This document shows, in pieces, positions 5,599-6,185 of a stretch of 6,185 bases of DNA. Positions within the stretch are counted from its first letter, which is position 1, and each line of letters begins with the position of its first letter. The DNA comes from Nocardioidaceae bacterium (GTDB taxonomy: Bacteria; Actinomycetota; Actinomycetes; Propionibacteriales; Nocardioidaceae). The notes under the pieces were generated by a model. The model saw only the letters and a list, made by a program, of their open reading frames with translations. It did no database searches and had not been told where the DNA came from. The DNA is taken from positions 1,602,958 to 1,609,142 of the forward strand of contig CP059259.1 of assembly GCA_013693815.1 (NCBI GenBank). The letters are read 5' to 3'. The position numbers and the translations under genes are program-made.

Positions 5599-6185
5599 TC
5601 AGGCACGGCGGGTGATGCTGACCTCGACGAACATGGCCGAGGTCTCCGCGCCCGAGTAGATCCCCGACAGCGGCGCAACGTCGTTGTAGTCGCGGCCGGT
5701 CCCGACCAGGACGTAATGCTCGTCGGGGGTCTGCAGGTTCGTGGGATCGAAACCGACCCAGGTACCGTCCCACCATTCGACCCAGGCATGTGACTCGCCG
5801 GTGACCGCTTCGCCGATAGCGGCCTCTGTTGACGGGTGCAGATACCCCGATACATAGCGAGCCGGGACTCCGGCCAACCGCAGTCCGCCGATCACCAGGT
5901 GAGCAAGGTCCTGGCACACTCCCGAGCGCGCTTGCCATACCTCGACGGCGTTGCTGTGCACCTGAGTGCTGGAGGTGTCATAGGCGACCTGGTCGTGCAC
6001 GAGGTCGGTGACGGCGCGGGCATAACGGGCGGGTGTGTCCGACTGCTCGCGTACGCGGCTGAGCAGGTCGGACAGCATGGGTCCCGGGTGCACCCTCTCG
6101 CCGAGATCGAGATACTCGCACAAGCGATCTGTGGTGCCGGGTTCTCTCAACTGCTCCCACGACAAGCCTGTCGGCTGTTGGGGAT
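5599..6185 (-). CDS. Transglutaminase-like family protein, C-terminal part (5' end outside window)
   Basis: Papain-like fold protein of the bacterial transglutaminase-like superfamily. The minus-strand frame is open from the window edge to the TGA at 5599-5601, showing 194 codons; family members are usually about 270-300 residues, so the N-terminal beta domain (Bact_transglu_N type) lies mostly outside. The TTG at 6163-6165 is probably internal, because the frame stays open upstream with a proline-rich stretch typical of the interdomain linker. The catalytic triad is complete: Cys in SGVCQDLAHL (codon 5914-5916), His in GESHAWVEWW (5788-5790) and Asp in GFDPTN (5746-5748). The ARYVSGYLHP and GRDYNDVAPLSGIYSG blocks are typical of the family and mark a normal C-terminus. 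Whether it acts as a protease, amidase or cross-linking enzyme is unknown. Relatives are often encoded beside alpha-E (DUF403) and circularly permuted ATP-grasp genes, which here would lie beyond base 6185. Confidence 0.92.
   Translation of the reverse strand, partial: PQQPTGLSWEQLREPGTTDRLCEYLDLGERVHPGPMLSDLLSRVREQSDTPARYARAVTDLVHDQVAYDTSSTQVHSNAVEVWQARSGVCQDLAHLVIGGLRLAGVPARYVSGYLHPSTEAAIGEAVTGESHAWVEWWDGTWVGFDPTNLQTPDEHYVLVGTGRDYNDVAPLSGIYSGAETSAMFVEVSITRRA

Overview
This is a high-GC window with strong G/C preference at third codon positions. It fits an actinobacterium: the genes are dense, GTG is used as a start, SerA is of the long mycobacterial type, and there is a DUF2252 protein and an actinobacterial-style transglutaminase. 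A member of the Propionibacteriales is possible, but I cannot prove the genus from sequence alone.

Layout: (1) bases 1-753, + strand, the C-terminal 250 codons of metY (O-acetylhomoserine sulfhydrylase), whose start lies outside the window. (2) 750-2450, +, overlapping metY by 4 bases, one uninterrupted 566-codon gene. It encodes a complete MetX (homoserine O-acetyltransferase) joined directly to a complete MetW (methyltransferase-like methionine biosynthesis protein). (3) 2451-2519, a short gap containing a perfect 8-bp inverted repeat. (4) 2520-3884, +, a DUF2252 protein whose motif order looks like a circularly permuted aminoglycoside-phosphotransferase/kinase fold. (5) 3885-3989, a gap with a modest hairpin, a weak promoter candidate and a ribosome binding site. 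(6) 3990-5579, +, complete serA (D-3-phosphoglycerate dehydrogenase, long type with ASB and ACT domains). (7) 5599-6185, - strand, the C-terminal part of a transglutaminase-like protein, convergent with serA and cut by the window edge.

How the genes work together: MetX acetylates homoserine, and MetY replaces the acetyl group with sulfide to give homocysteine, the precursor of methionine. MetW is normally a separate protein encoded next to MetX; here it is part of the same chain. SerA starts serine synthesis, which feeds cysteine, glycine and one-carbon units and so links loosely to sulfur amino acid metabolism. The DUF2252 protein and the transglutaminase have no evident link to these pathways.

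The two points most worth following up are the MetX-MetW fusion and the permuted-kinase reading of DUF2252. I saw no mobile element, CRISPR array, tRNA or rRNA gene.
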